DNA of 64,000 bases from Komarekiella atlantica HA4396-MV6 (GCA_019359395.1 JAHHHK010000008.1:124001-188000), one strand, 5' to 3'; numbered from the stretch's first letter, positions 28,470-38,463 are shown. Numbers and translations are program-made. The notes: generated from the sequence alone by a model not told the origin.

Positions 28470-30308
28470 ATGGAGAAATATGCAACTTCACTTCATCGCA
28501 TATTTATTCGATTTATTCATGCAAAATCAGCACAGATTAATATGAATAATTATCTGTTTTCAATCGCTAAAACTAAGACTGTTAGAGAAGTAAAAGCTAA
28601 CAACAAAAATAGCAATACTGACTTTAGTAAATATACAGATAAGCTCATGTCACCTCAAGGTTTACTACTTGCAGGGGGAATTGGCTTAATGTTGCTTTTA
28701 CAGCTTTTTAGTAATGGCAAAAAAGGCAAGCTTGCTACTAGCTATTGGGGCGGAGCAAAGGAAACTGCCCAAGCTAAGAAAAAAGCCTTGAAGCAAATCT
28801 TAGCTCCTAAGTGTGATAGTGCTAGTCTGTATATCGGAGTACATAGATATAAGGGTCAAAAATCACCCAAGGGGAGTGGGGGAGTACCAGTTTATGTACC
28901 CGATGTCCAACGCGGAACTGCTGTAATTGGCGCACCTGGTAGCGGTAAATCATTCTCGGCTATCAACCCGATGATTTACTCAGCAATAGACCAAGGTTTT
29001 GGTATCGTACTATACGACTTTAAGTATGCCAGTCAAGCCAAAATCGCCAGTTATGCCAAATCAAAGGGGTATGACGTACACATATTTGCACCAGGATTCC
29101 CCGAATCGGAGGTATGTAACCCAATCGATTTTTTACGCGACAGTAGCGATGCTGAAACCGCACGGCAGTTAGCTACAGTAATTAACAAGAACTTCCGCCT
29201 GTTAGGTAATGCCTCTGAGGATGCATTCTTTGGCCCTGCGGGCGATCAGTTGACGCAGGCTATCTTAATGCTAACCAAGGAGTTTGGCGATCGCGCTGAT
29301 ATTATGACGGCTGCGGCAATACTTTCCAGTGAGAAGATGGTCGAACGCTTGATGGCAGCAGCACTAAACCCCTGGATTAAGATAGCTTTTGGTCAATTAT
29401 TTAGTTCGGCTGGCTCCGAAAAAACCGTGGCGGGTATCGCTGGTAGCGCTTCATTGATGTTCACCCGGTTCATGGCAAGGGGTACATTGGGATGCTTTGT
29501 CGGTAAAACAACCCTCCCCCTGGAGGTAAAACGCAAACAGATGATTATCTTCGGGTTAGACCGCGAACGCCGCGATGCTGTCAGCCCCCTGATGACCAGT
29601 ATTCTCCACATGGTAGTTTCCCGCAGTATCGCCAAAAAACGCAAGGAAGATGGCCCATTAGTAGTATGTCTTGACGAGTTGCCGAGTATCTTCCTGCCAG
29701 ATTTATTTAAATGGCTTAACGAATCTCGTTCCGAAGGATTCTGCGGTATCCTTGGTTGGCAAAACATGGGTCAGCTTGAAAAGATTTATGGTAAGGAAAT
29801 CTCTAAAGCTATCCTTGGTGCGTGCGGTACAAAATTTGTTTTTAATCCGGGTGAAGAAGAGTCAGCACGATTATTTTCTGCATATTTAGGTGAAGAGGAA
29901 ATTAAATATAAACAAAAATCTCGCTCAACTGGAGGAGGTAGAGCTAGCACATCTATCAGCGAGCAAGAACGGACTCGGAAGCTATTCGAGCCTGCCCAAT
30001 TCCTCAAATTACCACCGGGGAAATGTCTATTTATTAACCCAGCTTATAGTAATAAAAATGAGGGTTCAGTACCAATATTAAAAAATATCAAAATCCCGAA
30101 ATATATTATCGGACTCGAACAAGAAAACGATACTAAGTGGGATAAAGTCATTAAGGAGCTTGCTAGGAAAAGTACCCAGAGAAAACCCACTCAGGAAGAT
30201 TTAGATATGCGAGTTAAGGAAGTAGATCGGAAGTTTCCTATCCCACAAGCACCCGTACAAGCGGGCAATGCACCGTTACCTGTTGATGCGTATAAGAGCT
30301 TTTTCTAA
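28470..30308 (+). CDS. virD4: VirD4/TraG-type coupling protein
   Basis: 'GTAVIGAPGSGKSFSAINPMIYSAIDQGFGIVLYDFKY', 'PLVVCLDELPSIFLPDLFKWLNESRSEGF'. Confidence 0.9.
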   Translation: MEKYATSLHRIFIRFIHAKSAQINMNNYLFSIAKTKTVREVKANNKNSNTDFSKYTDKLMSPQGLLLAGGIGLMLLLQLFSNGKKGKLATSYWGGAKETAQAKKKALKQILAPKCDSASLYIGVHRYKGQKSPKGSGGVPVYVPDVQRGTAVIGAPGSGKSFSAINPMIYSAIDQGFGIVLYDFKYASQAKIASYAKSKGYDVHIFAPGFPESEVCNPIDFLRDSSDAETARQLATVINKNFRLLGNASEDAFFGPAGDQLTQAILMLTKEFGDRADIMTAAAILSSEKMVERLMAAALNPWIKIAFGQLFSSAGSEKTVAGIAGSASLMFTRFMARGTLGCFVGKTTLPLEVKRKQMIIFGLDRERRDAVSPLMTSILHMVVSRSIAKKRKEDGPLVVCLDELPSIFLPDLFKWLNESRSEGFCGILGWQNMGQLEKIYGKEISKAILGACGTKFVFNPGEEESARLFSAYLGEEEIKYKQKSRSTGGGRASTSISEQERTRKLFEPAQFLKLPPGKCLFINPAYSNKNEGSVPILKNIKIPKYIIGLEQENDTKWDKVIKELARKSTQRKPTQEDLDMRVKEVDRKFPIPQAPVQAGNAPLPVDAYKSFF

Positions 30309-30394
30309 AAACTTTAAGTTTGATAATCAACAGGTTTTTGTAAAGCACAATCAGAATGTTTGAGTTTATAGATTATCTGCACCACAATTAATAT

Positions 30395-32659
30395 ATGTTT
30401 GACCCCAGACACACTCAAATTAATGAATCATATTTAAATACAGCCGATACTGCAATTAAAACAAGTCGGGAATTAAGTAAAACCCTCATCAATGCATTTA
30501 TTAAGATAACTAAAGTAATTCTCGAAAAACTCAAAGAAGCTCAAGAAGCAAGTAAAATCGCAATTGAAGTTGGCAAAGACATTTACAATCTTGTACCTGA
30601 TGAATCTATCCCTGGTGCGTATAAATGGGAAAAGGTAGATTTAACCAACCAAAGTATAAAAAGCAATCAAGAAACTAATATTGTGTTAATGCCCGATCTA
30701 TTAATAGAAGGTCAATACACAATAGAAACTGAACCTTTTACAGACTATCAAGCACAAAGAATTGCTGCAAGATTAGTAAAAGATGTACCCGATTTAAATA
30801 CTGATTATCAGCAAACAGGTGAAAGCACTCTGAAAATTACAGCTTATTTGGAGTCAGAGGGTTCAGAAAAACAAATCGTTATCTACGAACAAAATAGCGA
30901 AGGTAAATGTACAACTAATCTCGTCACTGAAATACTTACCCCAGATGAAATAATAAATGTAGCAAGTGAACCAATGATTAAGCTACTACCTCCATCTGCT
31001 GAAATTATTGAAAATTCTGAAGATACAAAAGAGTTATTATCTGATCATGAAAATTTCACTGCTATAGAAGTAAATTCACTGTTAGATGATAGTCATCTGA
31101 CTATAAAGAAGTTACTACAAGATGAAAACAGCGAAAACAGTTCGCCTATAACTCAAGAAATAAACTCATCTGTTGGAATAAAAGCAGATGAAAGTTTTGA
31201 AGATGATGTAGTCAATAATCTTCAAGAAGAAATAGCACAGTCAAAAGAAACTCTTCAAATCAGAAAGATAGTTGTTAGTAACTACCAACCTCAAGATAAA
31301 ACTGAAGGAGAGGTAAACGAAAATGCAACTCGCAATCAGTTTTTTGCACAAGAGCCAGAGGAGCTAGAAACTAATAATCGAAACAAATATGCACCTGAAT
31401 TTAGCTATCAAGAAGTAGCTAACTCCCAAGGTGTAGAGTCAACAGCGCAGCAGTGGGCGCGTCAGGTTGAAGTACCTATCTATCAAATTAATAATAAACA
31501 AGCGCGGGAGGAACGCTACAAGGGGGAAAATAAAAATATTGCTGAAACCGCAACGGCAATGTTAAAAAAATACGGCATCCTTGAACAAGACGGCTCGCGT
31601 GTTTACCGTAGCGATACATTTGTGATTCGCCAAGAGGGAGACACTGTTAGCATTCACCGCCGCAGTGATGAACTATTTGGGTGGGAAAACTCCTTGATGG
31701 ATTTTAAACTCAACAAAGAAGAGGAACCCAAAATAACGAAAAAACCTACAGAGATGTTACCTGTTGAACGTCAGGAGTTTCTGATAGTAGCCGAGTACTT
31801 GGGCGACAATGACAAGCTCCCTGACCTCAACAATGCCGATATCCGTGATGTAGCAAATAGCTTAGGAAGTCTTGCACCCGCTGGCACGATTAAAACCTTG
31901 GAAGTCTTTAAACAAAACGAGTTGTTGCACACCCTCAATAATGTCCTCATCCAGGCTGATAAGGAAGAACTGACAGTAGGTGAATTTACTATCAAGCGGA
32001 CTCGTGACCCCGAAAATAATCGAGCCAGCTTGCAATTATTTAAAACTACTGAAGAGAAAGGTACTCAAGAACTTGTCCAGTTTGACCTAACTAAAACCGA
32101 AGCTGGCATTACTAAAAAAGTCAGCAAGATGAATATCTCTGACTACGATATCAACCAAATTAAGTTTATTGCCCAAAACGCCAGCAAACTCAACTTGGAA
32201 CAAATTTTTGGTAACGAACAATCTACCCCCACAACCGCAGCTGCACCCAAAGAACAAGTAATACAAGCAGCTGGTGATATACCTGTGAAAGTTCACCCAT
32301 ATATAGCTGAGGAATGGGCGAACATGGTCAAGCATGGTAGCCCTGACTGGGGAAAGGCAATGAACCAGGGTAATGAAGAGATTCTTCAACGGATAAATGA
32401 GAATGACGGCAAGTTACCAATTGCTGATCAGCGGGAGATGTACTTCAAGATTATGACTTACAAGGCTACCGTTGCACAAAAGCAAGGGGAAACAGTCGTT
32501 GATTTTGTTCCACTTAAAGAGATTATGAACGACTTACAAGCATGGCGAGGGGAAGAAATTCGGCAGCAATATACCCCGATTGAACACATACCCTCCCCTC
32601 AACGAGAAACTGTCGCTGCCGCTGTACCTAAAACCAAGTCAAGAGGAGTTGAACTGTAA
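30395..32659 (+). CDS. Large hypothetical protein following VirD4
   Basis: 754 aa; 'MLKKYGILEQDGSRVYRSDTFVIRQEGDTVSIHRR' plus a second similar module. Confidence 0.7.
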   Translation: MFDPRHTQINESYLNTADTAIKTSRELSKTLINAFIKITKVILEKLKEAQEASKIAIEVGKDIYNLVPDESIPGAYKWEKVDLTNQSIKSNQETNIVLMPDLLIEGQYTIETEPFTDYQAQRIAARLVKDVPDLNTDYQQTGESTLKITAYLESEGSEKQIVIYEQNSEGKCTTNLVTEILTPDEIINVASEPMIKLLPPSAEIIENSEDTKELLSDHENFTAIEVNSLLDDSHLTIKKLLQDENSENSSPITQEINSSVGIKADESFEDDVVNNLQEEIAQSKETLQIRKIVVSNYQPQDKTEGEVNENATRNQFFAQEPEELETNNRNKYAPEFSYQEVANSQGVESTAQQWARQVEVPIYQINNKQAREERYKGENKNIAETATAMLKKYGILEQDGSRVYRSDTFVIRQEGDTVSIHRRSDELFGWENSLMDFKLNKEEEPKITKKPTEMLPVERQEFLIVAEYLGDNDKLPDLNNADIRDVANSLGSLAPAGTIKTLEVFKQNELLHTLNNVLIQADKEELTVGEFTIKRTRDPENNRASLQLFKTTEEKGTQELVQFDLTKTEAGITKKVSKMNISDYDINQIKFIAQNASKLNLEQIFGNEQSTPTTAAAPKEQVIQAAGDIPVKVHPYIAEEWANMVKHGSPDWGKAMNQGNEEILQRINENDGKLPIADQREMYFKIMTYKATVAQKQGETVVDFVPLKEIMNDLQAWRGEEIRQQYTPIEHIPSPQRETVAAAVPKTKSRGVEL

Positions 32660-32756
32660 ACTACCTATCACCAAGTTTGCAAAGTAGCATTGACAATATA
32701 AAAACTTGGGTTTAGAAGTTACGTAAATTTACCTCAATTGCGGAACTTAAAACTCA

Positions 32757-32779
32757 AAAAGCTTAATATACAAGCTTTT
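32757..32779 (+). terminator. Hairpin downstream of the T4SS block
   Basis: AAAAGCTT-AATATAC-AAGCTTTT. Confidence 0.4.
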
Positions 32780-32835
32780 CACTGATTTTGAATGATAAGT
32801 ATATTTAGTTAAATAACACGATTAAAGGAAAAATT

Positions 32836-32854
32836 ACCACGTAAAGCTCACGCA
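32836..32854 (+). promoter_or_regulatory. ACCAC-N6-CTCACGCA motif
   Basis: One of five intergenic occurrences, upstream of 32892 gene. Confidence 0.4.
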
Positions 32855-32891
32855 AATACTCAATGTAGTATTTCAAGCGAAAACCCAAAAA

Positions 32892-33773
32892 GTGAGCTTA
32901 ACATCCGAACTAAAAAATAGAAATTCGCCTATCAGAAGATGGTTTGACTCTAGACTAAACCAGACAGTTATCAAGATGATTACTAGCCATAACCAGCTAT
33001 TAGAAAATCAAGAAATTATCAGACCAGTTGATGGGGTAGATTTTCCATTAGTAGGAAATGCGATCGCCAAAGCACTTGCCAAGTATTTAGGAAACATCTA
33101 TGAAGACCAAACATGGTTTACTAATTGTCTTGCTCAGGTTGGAGCAAAAGCCCTCAAAATAGAATATGCCTTCGATTATTGCATTACAAATTCAAATTCA
33201 CTTGAAGAAGAAGCTCTAAAGTGTATGCTCTTGGGTGCATTAGAAAATTATGCTCGTAGCCGTAATATTCATGAGATTATTCAACCTTTTCTACAAGGAG
33301 AAAAATCCCTTGAGCTTGAAGCACAATACTTCAAAAAATGGCTTCCTAGTATCCAAGATACATCTCAAGTTATCGGTATTGTACCCCGTACATGGCAAAC
33401 AGTAGCTAATCAAGTAAGTGGGAATATTAACTGCAATGCTTCATACCCTTTAAGTGAATATCTTGGAGGTGCTGATTGCCAGATAATTGCTGGAAATACT
33501 CTTATTGATGTACGAACAACTGCCAAGAAGCGTCCCTTCTCCCTAGAAAATTTTTACCAACAAATTAGTTATGTTCTGCTTGATAGCAATGACACCTATC
33601 GTATCAATCAACTAGTCTGGTTTTACAGCCGTCAACAGTCGGTATTCTTCTATCCCACTAACAAAATATTCCGCGACTTGCAAGCAACAAGGGAAGAATT
33701 TAAGAGAATGATTCTTGATAACTATCTCACAAATAGGCTGGCAGAACAAAACAAGTGTTTATATCTTCCCTAG
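32892..33773 (+). CDS. PD-(D/E)XK-like nuclease-fold protein
   Basis: 'LGGADCQIIAGNTLIDVRTTAKKRPFSLENFYQQISYVLLD'; GTG start. Confidence 0.6.
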   Translation: MSLTSELKNRNSPIRRWFDSRLNQTVIKMITSHNQLLENQEIIRPVDGVDFPLVGNAIAKALAKYLGNIYEDQTWFTNCLAQVGAKALKIEYAFDYCITNSNSLEEEALKCMLLGALENYARSRNIHEIIQPFLQGEKSLELEAQYFKKWLPSIQDTSQVIGIVPRTWQTVANQVSGNINCNASYPLSEYLGGADCQIIAGNTLIDVRTTAKKRPFSLENFYQQISYVLLDSNDTYRINQLVWFYSRQQSVFFYPTNKIFRDLQATREEFKRMILDNYLTNRLAEQNKCLYLP

Positions 33774-33786
33774 TAAGGATAAAAAT

Positions 33787-33960
33787 ATGATTCAAGACTT
33801 TCAACTCAATCCTAGCTTCAATATCCACTTCGATGGTATGAAGTATCACGCCAAGATTCACTTTGATATGCTTTTGAAACTGAAGCAGAAGAAATTCCAG
33901 CAAGTGATATTAGCACTCTTGCTACAAGAGTATCTAACCGTTGGCGGCAGTATCTTCTGA
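33787..33960 (+). CDS. 57-aa small hypothetical protein
   Basis: MIQDFQLNPSFNIHFDGMKYHAKIHFDML..., ATG 13 bp after the preceding stop. Confidence 0.45.
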   Translation: MIQDFQLNPSFNIHFDGMKYHAKIHFDMLLKLKQKKFQQVILALLLQEYLTVGGSIF

Positions 33961-34059
33961 ATATTGCAAATAAATACAGACAGTAATCTACTAGTTAGCC
34001 TTCTCCAAGCAGAGGGTTAACTTAACGAATGTAAATCAAATTTTGCTCGTTTAAATACT

Positions 34060-35454
34060 ATGAAATTAGGTTTCTATCCAGTATTGGGTAAGAGCGATTT
34101 TGTTAGAAGCAAGGGTAAAAAAATCCCAATCTGGCAGTTGCTTGAGTATCAGCCGGTGGGCTGGCTATACTCACTCGCAATCAAGGCAGAAATTGTTCCA
34201 GATAGTCCTATTATTCATGACTGTGGGGCATTTAACTACCGTGACCAAGATATCCCCACTCTAAACGGTAAATATGTTGATGCCCACTGGTCTATTCATA
34301 GATATCGAGAACGCTCAAAGGTCGGCAATATTATTGTTTGTCCCGACCATTTACTTGTTGGAGAAAATATCAGGGAACGGCAAGAATACAACCTTAAACA
34401 AGCAGAAACATTTATCCAACTTGCTAAAAGTTATCTTCCCAACAGAATACCCCTAGCAGTCATCCACGGACAGTCTCTCAGTGAACGCCTCGAAGTAGCA
34501 AAATATCTTTTGGGACTGGGATACCGCCATCTCGGCATCGGTGGGCTTGTTTCCCAGGCAAGAGAGTATTCGATTAACTTACACATTATCAAAACAATAA
34601 CTCAAGTTGTGCGATCGCTAATTGACTCGGAACGAGTATTGCCGAAAGCGGATGCAATGCCTGCGGCGGGCGTAGCCATCGCACCATTGCACGAGCCAAA
34701 TGCTCATCTACACGTTTTTGGATTATGCTCGCCCCAGTATGCCAAAGCTTTTATTCAGATGGGACTATCCTTTGATGGTTCAACTTTTATCCGGGAAGGA
34801 CTAGGCGGTGGGATGTTCGTCAGCCACGAGGAAAAATTAATTCGGATACCAACCCACTGTGCGCCAAAGTGCAACTGTCATGTTTGCAGGGTTCTCAACC
34901 AACATAGGATTGACCCTCGGCTGACAAACAAAGGACGGACGCATACTATGGGAAGAATCGCCCACAACCTCAATCTGGTGATCAGCACCTACAGAAAGTT
35001 CACTCCCAAGGAAAAAATTTACCTGGTTGCTGGATGTGGCAAGCAGCTTACCTACCCTGCTGCCGCCAAAGACTTATATTATTCCCAGCACTTTCAAGCG
35101 TGCCGTCGCTACGTAGAAGAAGAAGAGTCAAGATGGTATATCCTGTCACCCTTACATCAAGTTCTTAACCCGGAAGCAATCATCAAGCCCTACGATAAAT
35201 CCCCGTATACCTTATCTCATCAGGAACGCATACTATGGGCACGACAAGTAGCAGAAAGCCTCATACAAGTTGCGTCCCCAGAAATAGAGTTTGTATTCTT
35301 GACAGGCAAGCTTTACAGACAGGAGGTAACGCCCATTTTACAAGCAAACGGATACGAGACAAAAGTACCAATGCAGCACCTAGCCATTGGACAGCAACTT
35401 GCCTGGATAAAGAAGGAACTGGAGCAAGAAAAACAGCTTGTTTTAGATATATAA
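34060..35454 (+). CDS. TGT-like transglycosylase fused to a DUF6884-like domain
   Basis: 'IIHDCGAFNYR', 'GYRHLGIGGLV', 'GLSFDGSTFIREG', Zn motif 'CNCHVC...H', then 'YLVAGCGKQ...KDLYYSQHFQACRRYVE...WYILSPLHQVLNPEAIIKPYD'. Confidence 0.75.
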   Translation: MKLGFYPVLGKSDFVRSKGKKIPIWQLLEYQPVGWLYSLAIKAEIVPDSPIIHDCGAFNYRDQDIPTLNGKYVDAHWSIHRYRERSKVGNIIVCPDHLLVGENIRERQEYNLKQAETFIQLAKSYLPNRIPLAVIHGQSLSERLEVAKYLLGLGYRHLGIGGLVSQAREYSINLHIIKTITQVVRSLIDSERVLPKADAMPAAGVAIAPLHEPNAHLHVFGLCSPQYAKAFIQMGLSFDGSTFIREGLGGGMFVSHEEKLIRIPTHCAPKCNCHVCRVLNQHRIDPRLTNKGRTHTMGRIAHNLNLVISTYRKFTPKEKIYLVAGCGKQLTYPAAAKDLYYSQHFQACRRYVEEEESRWYILSPLHQVLNPEAIIKPYDKSPYTLSHQERILWARQVAESLIQVASPEIEFVFLTGKLYRQEVTPILQANGYETKVPMQHLAIGQQLAWIKKELEQEKQLVLDI

Positions 35455-35482
35455 CCCAGCAGTAATGGCACCAAAATGATTT

Positions 35483-36325
35483 ATGGAGACTACAAAACGA
35501 GTAATTAATATAAGTGAAAAATTCGGTAGCTGGATTGTACTAAATAAACAAGGAAAGCAAGTATTATGCCAGTGTGATTGTGGAACCCAAAAACTTGTCT
35601 ACAGTCACACCCTTACCAATGGTCGGTCAACTAATTGCGGTTGTAAAAAAAGAAAAGAATCCATCCCAGTTGGGGCAAACTTTGGGAGACTAAAAGTTAT
35701 ATCAGATGTAGAAGTTAAGGGGAAAAGGGGTGAATTACTACTCCTTACCCTATGCAGCTGCGGAACCCAAAAGTATATCAGTAAAAATAGCCTAAAAAGA
35801 GGGCTTACACAAAGCTGCGGATGCTTGCAGCGCGAAACCCTCAAGAGCGATAAAACTGTCCACGGTCACTGCAAAAGCCACGAGTATAATTCCTGGTTGC
35901 ACATCAAGCGGATCTGCTATAACAAGAACCACCATCAGTACAAGTATCATGGCGGGTGCGGAATTGAAGTTGATGCATCCTGGCGCGATAACTTTACCCA
36001 GTTCTTAAAAGATATGGGAGTAGCACCCGAAGGAACAGTCATAGCACGTATTGATCTAGAGAGTGACTTTGCTCCCGGAAATTGTCAATGGATACCCAGA
36101 AAAGAGCATTACCGTCAAATACATTTCTTAAGAAGAAAAGAATTCTTCATTTCTCAAACTTTACCCAAACCAGTTGTTACAAATTGTGAGATTAATGTTT
36201 CACCAAATATTATTCGCGCAATTGTCAAAGCTCATGCAAATGGTGAAGCCAATATGAATAAACTTGCTACACAATATCAAATTAGCACTCAAGACGCAAT
36301 AAATATTATCCTTCACCACGCTTAA
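35483..36325 (+). CDS. Cys-rich HNH/AP2-type phage-like endonuclease
   Basis: Repeated 'CxCG...S.NCGC' modules then 'HGHCKSHEYNSWLHIKRICYNKNHHQYKYHGGCGIEVDASWRDNFTQFLKDMG...ARIDLESDFAPGNCQW'. Confidence 0.75.
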   Translation: METTKRVINISEKFGSWIVLNKQGKQVLCQCDCGTQKLVYSHTLTNGRSTNCGCKKRKESIPVGANFGRLKVISDVEVKGKRGELLLLTLCSCGTQKYISKNSLKRGLTQSCGCLQRETLKSDKTVHGHCKSHEYNSWLHIKRICYNKNHHQYKYHGGCGIEVDASWRDNFTQFLKDMGVAPEGTVIARIDLESDFAPGNCQWIPRKEHYRQIHFLRRKEFFISQTLPKPVVTNCEINVSPNIIRAIVKAHANGEANMNKLATQYQISTQDAINIILHHA

Positions 36326-36346
36326 ATCATAAATTTCTTTTTAATA

Positions 36347-36384
36347 AAAGTGCGCTATCAATTAAAATGGCGTACTTTTTATTT
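36347..36384 (+). terminator. Rho-independent terminator-like hairpin
   Basis: AAAGTGCGC ... GCGTACTTT then TT-rich. Confidence 0.6.
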
Positions 36385-36678
36385 CCAAGAAATTAGTGAA
36401 TTTTTAAAATAAAAATTAATCTATTAATAGATGAATCACCACAGTTATTACACACCTTATAAAGGTAGTTATTAGGAGTAATTCAGCAATCAATAAAATC
36501 CAAAGTATTTTACCTGAGCATGAAGTTGACTGCACATGGCTAATAAGGGCGAGTTTTAACTAAGTGTTCATACAAATACGAAATCATTCTTTAGGTAGAA
36601 AAAGTAGCTAAATTTTTTACCACAGACGAAATTATCAATTAGCTAGGCAAGCAAAACCTCAAGTCAAAATCATAAAAC

Positions 36679-37140
36679 TTGTACATGATAATACACAACG
36701 GCTCTTACATCTGGTTTCACGCAGGACAAACTACAAGATGGGGAACTATAAATGCGATTAAAGCATTGCCATACCTAATGATTGCATACCAAATCGACGG
36801 ACAGTGGTACAGTGACCCCGATTTTTTACCACCCAAAAATCTAGGAGTAAAACCAACAATCCCTATAAGTTCAGCAATTATACACATACCAAAAACAACA
36901 GTTGAGCTACAACCAATTGTTCAATTATGTGCGGGATTTAGAAACAGAAAAATTCACAGTCTTTGGGTAGTTAATGCTCCAGAGCAAGTATTTAAACATA
37001 TCTTAGAGTGCAAGCAATGGGGCAGTATATCACCCAAGCAACTATTAGAAACTCTGTATGAATTAATTCTTTATGGCTACGAAGTCAAAATACTTCCCGC
37101 CAAAAAGGAAACCATATCCCCAATCGAATGGATGGAATAG
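36679..37140 (+). CDS. Hypothetical protein
   Basis: 153-aa ORF; 'LILYGYEVKIL' resembles part of the 48904 gene product. Confidence 0.55.
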   Translation: MYMIIHNGSYIWFHAGQTTRWGTINAIKALPYLMIAYQIDGQWYSDPDFLPPKNLGVKPTIPISSAIIHIPKTTVELQPIVQLCAGFRNRKIHSLWVVNAPEQVFKHILECKQWGSISPKQLLETLYELILYGYEVKILPAKKETISPIEWME

Positions 37141-37142
37141 TA

Positions 37143-37973
37143 ATGACTAATAGCAACCAACAACTCACACTTTACTATCCTTGTGTAGTCCAAATTTTAG
37201 ATCAGTTTGTACAAACAATATCAGTTGAGTTTTGGATACAGAATCCAATAAACGACAAATGGAATTTGGTAGTCTTGAAAGATGGTGATAGCAGCAGCCT
37301 ATCGGGTTATACATCTGCGACAGCACCACGTAAAATGGCATACCTCAATGAAGAATATCTATCAATAGAAGCCTTTTTGCAAGCCAAAAAAGAAGAAGGT
37401 GTAGACTATCCCATTCGACATAAAAGAACTTATCTGACAGTTAAGGGTGCTGCATCTCACAAACTATTCTGGACATGGACAAATCCTCAGACCAATAAAA
37501 TTGAACGCATCCATTGGCATCCTTTAGCTATAAAAGCAAAGGCAAGTGAAGATGACCGAACTGATTACTCAAATATAACTCCAGTCAAGATTGTAAATGG
37601 AAAATTAATTACACTTGAAAAGGAGAATTTACCATCAAATAGAGCAGCTTTTTCGGAGTTTCTTGCAGACAGGGAAGAAAACCTCCGCCTTGCACTCGAA
37701 GCCCTAAAATCACCCAATCCTGATGCAGCCCTTGAACTGCTAGCCATCATGGAAGAAATATCCAAAGACTGCTTCTACGCCAGTTGGATTATGGGCAATG
37801 GATACAATTTAGAATCAATTCTTAAATCATGGGATGGCACTAGCAACGTCAGCTACGGCGGTGGGGAAATCACACAGCAACAGTTAGCACTAATGCGCGT
37901 TCTTTCTGAACTATCCCAAGGTTGGTGGTTTTGGGATGAAGATCAGGATACTGGGGTAATTTTCCAAAGTTAA
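37143..37973 (+). CDS. Hypothetical protein
   Basis: 277-aa ORF, ATG start 2 bp after the upstream stop. Confidence 0.6.
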   Translation: MTNSNQQLTLYYPCVVQILDQFVQTISVEFWIQNPINDKWNLVVLKDGDSSSLSGYTSATAPRKMAYLNEEYLSIEAFLQAKKEEGVDYPIRHKRTYLTVKGAASHKLFWTWTNPQTNKIERIHWHPLAIKAKASEDDRTDYSNITPVKIVNGKLITLEKENLPSNRAAFSEFLADREENLRLALEALKSPNPDAALELLAIMEEISKDCFYASWIMGNGYNLESILKSWDGTSNVSYGGGEITQQQLALMRVLSELSQGWWFWDEDQDTGVIFQS

Positions 37974-38049
37974 ACTTACAGGGGAATCGCCTGATTATTT
38001 GGGCTGGGAGTATTGCAATCGCTGTGAGAAATTTATTAGTGGATTAAAC

Positions 38050-38463
38050 TTACAATTCTATATCCCTGTTTTGAATCGGAAAAAACTGATATTGCTTTTG
38101 CTGTGCAGCAGCTATTTCTGACGGAGTATTAAATACAGTAGCCTTTGTACCAAGTTGGAGTTCTTGGTATAAAGGCACACCATCACCATCATTATCGCTG
38201 AGAAGAATCTTGGTCATGATGTGAACAGGGGCAACTTGCGCGAGGCGATTGACTACATTAGCAACAAACTCGTTAGATGCGTCGCAGCTATCAAGGTATC
38301 TAATCAAAGCATCAGCAGTAGCCTCAGTCATCTTGGCTGGGTCTTTTACCCCCGCTTCCAGAATAAAATCGTCATAAATAGCTTTCTCGCTATCAGTAAA
38401 ATTTTCTTTGCCAGCTTGCTGGATGATTAATTCAGCAAGCTGTTGTTGATTTAAAGTTGCCAT
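38050..38463 (-). CDS. Hypothetical protein with EF-hand-like DNDGDG loop
   Basis: 'LLSDNDGDGVPLYQELQLGT'. Confidence 0.6.
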   Translation of the reverse strand: MATLNQQQLAELIIQQAGKENFTDSEKAIYDDFILEAGVKDPAKMTEATADALIRYLDSCDASNEFVANVVNRLAQVAPVHIMTKILLSDNDGDGVPLYQELQLGTKATVFNTPSEIAAAQQKQYQFFPIQNRDIEL

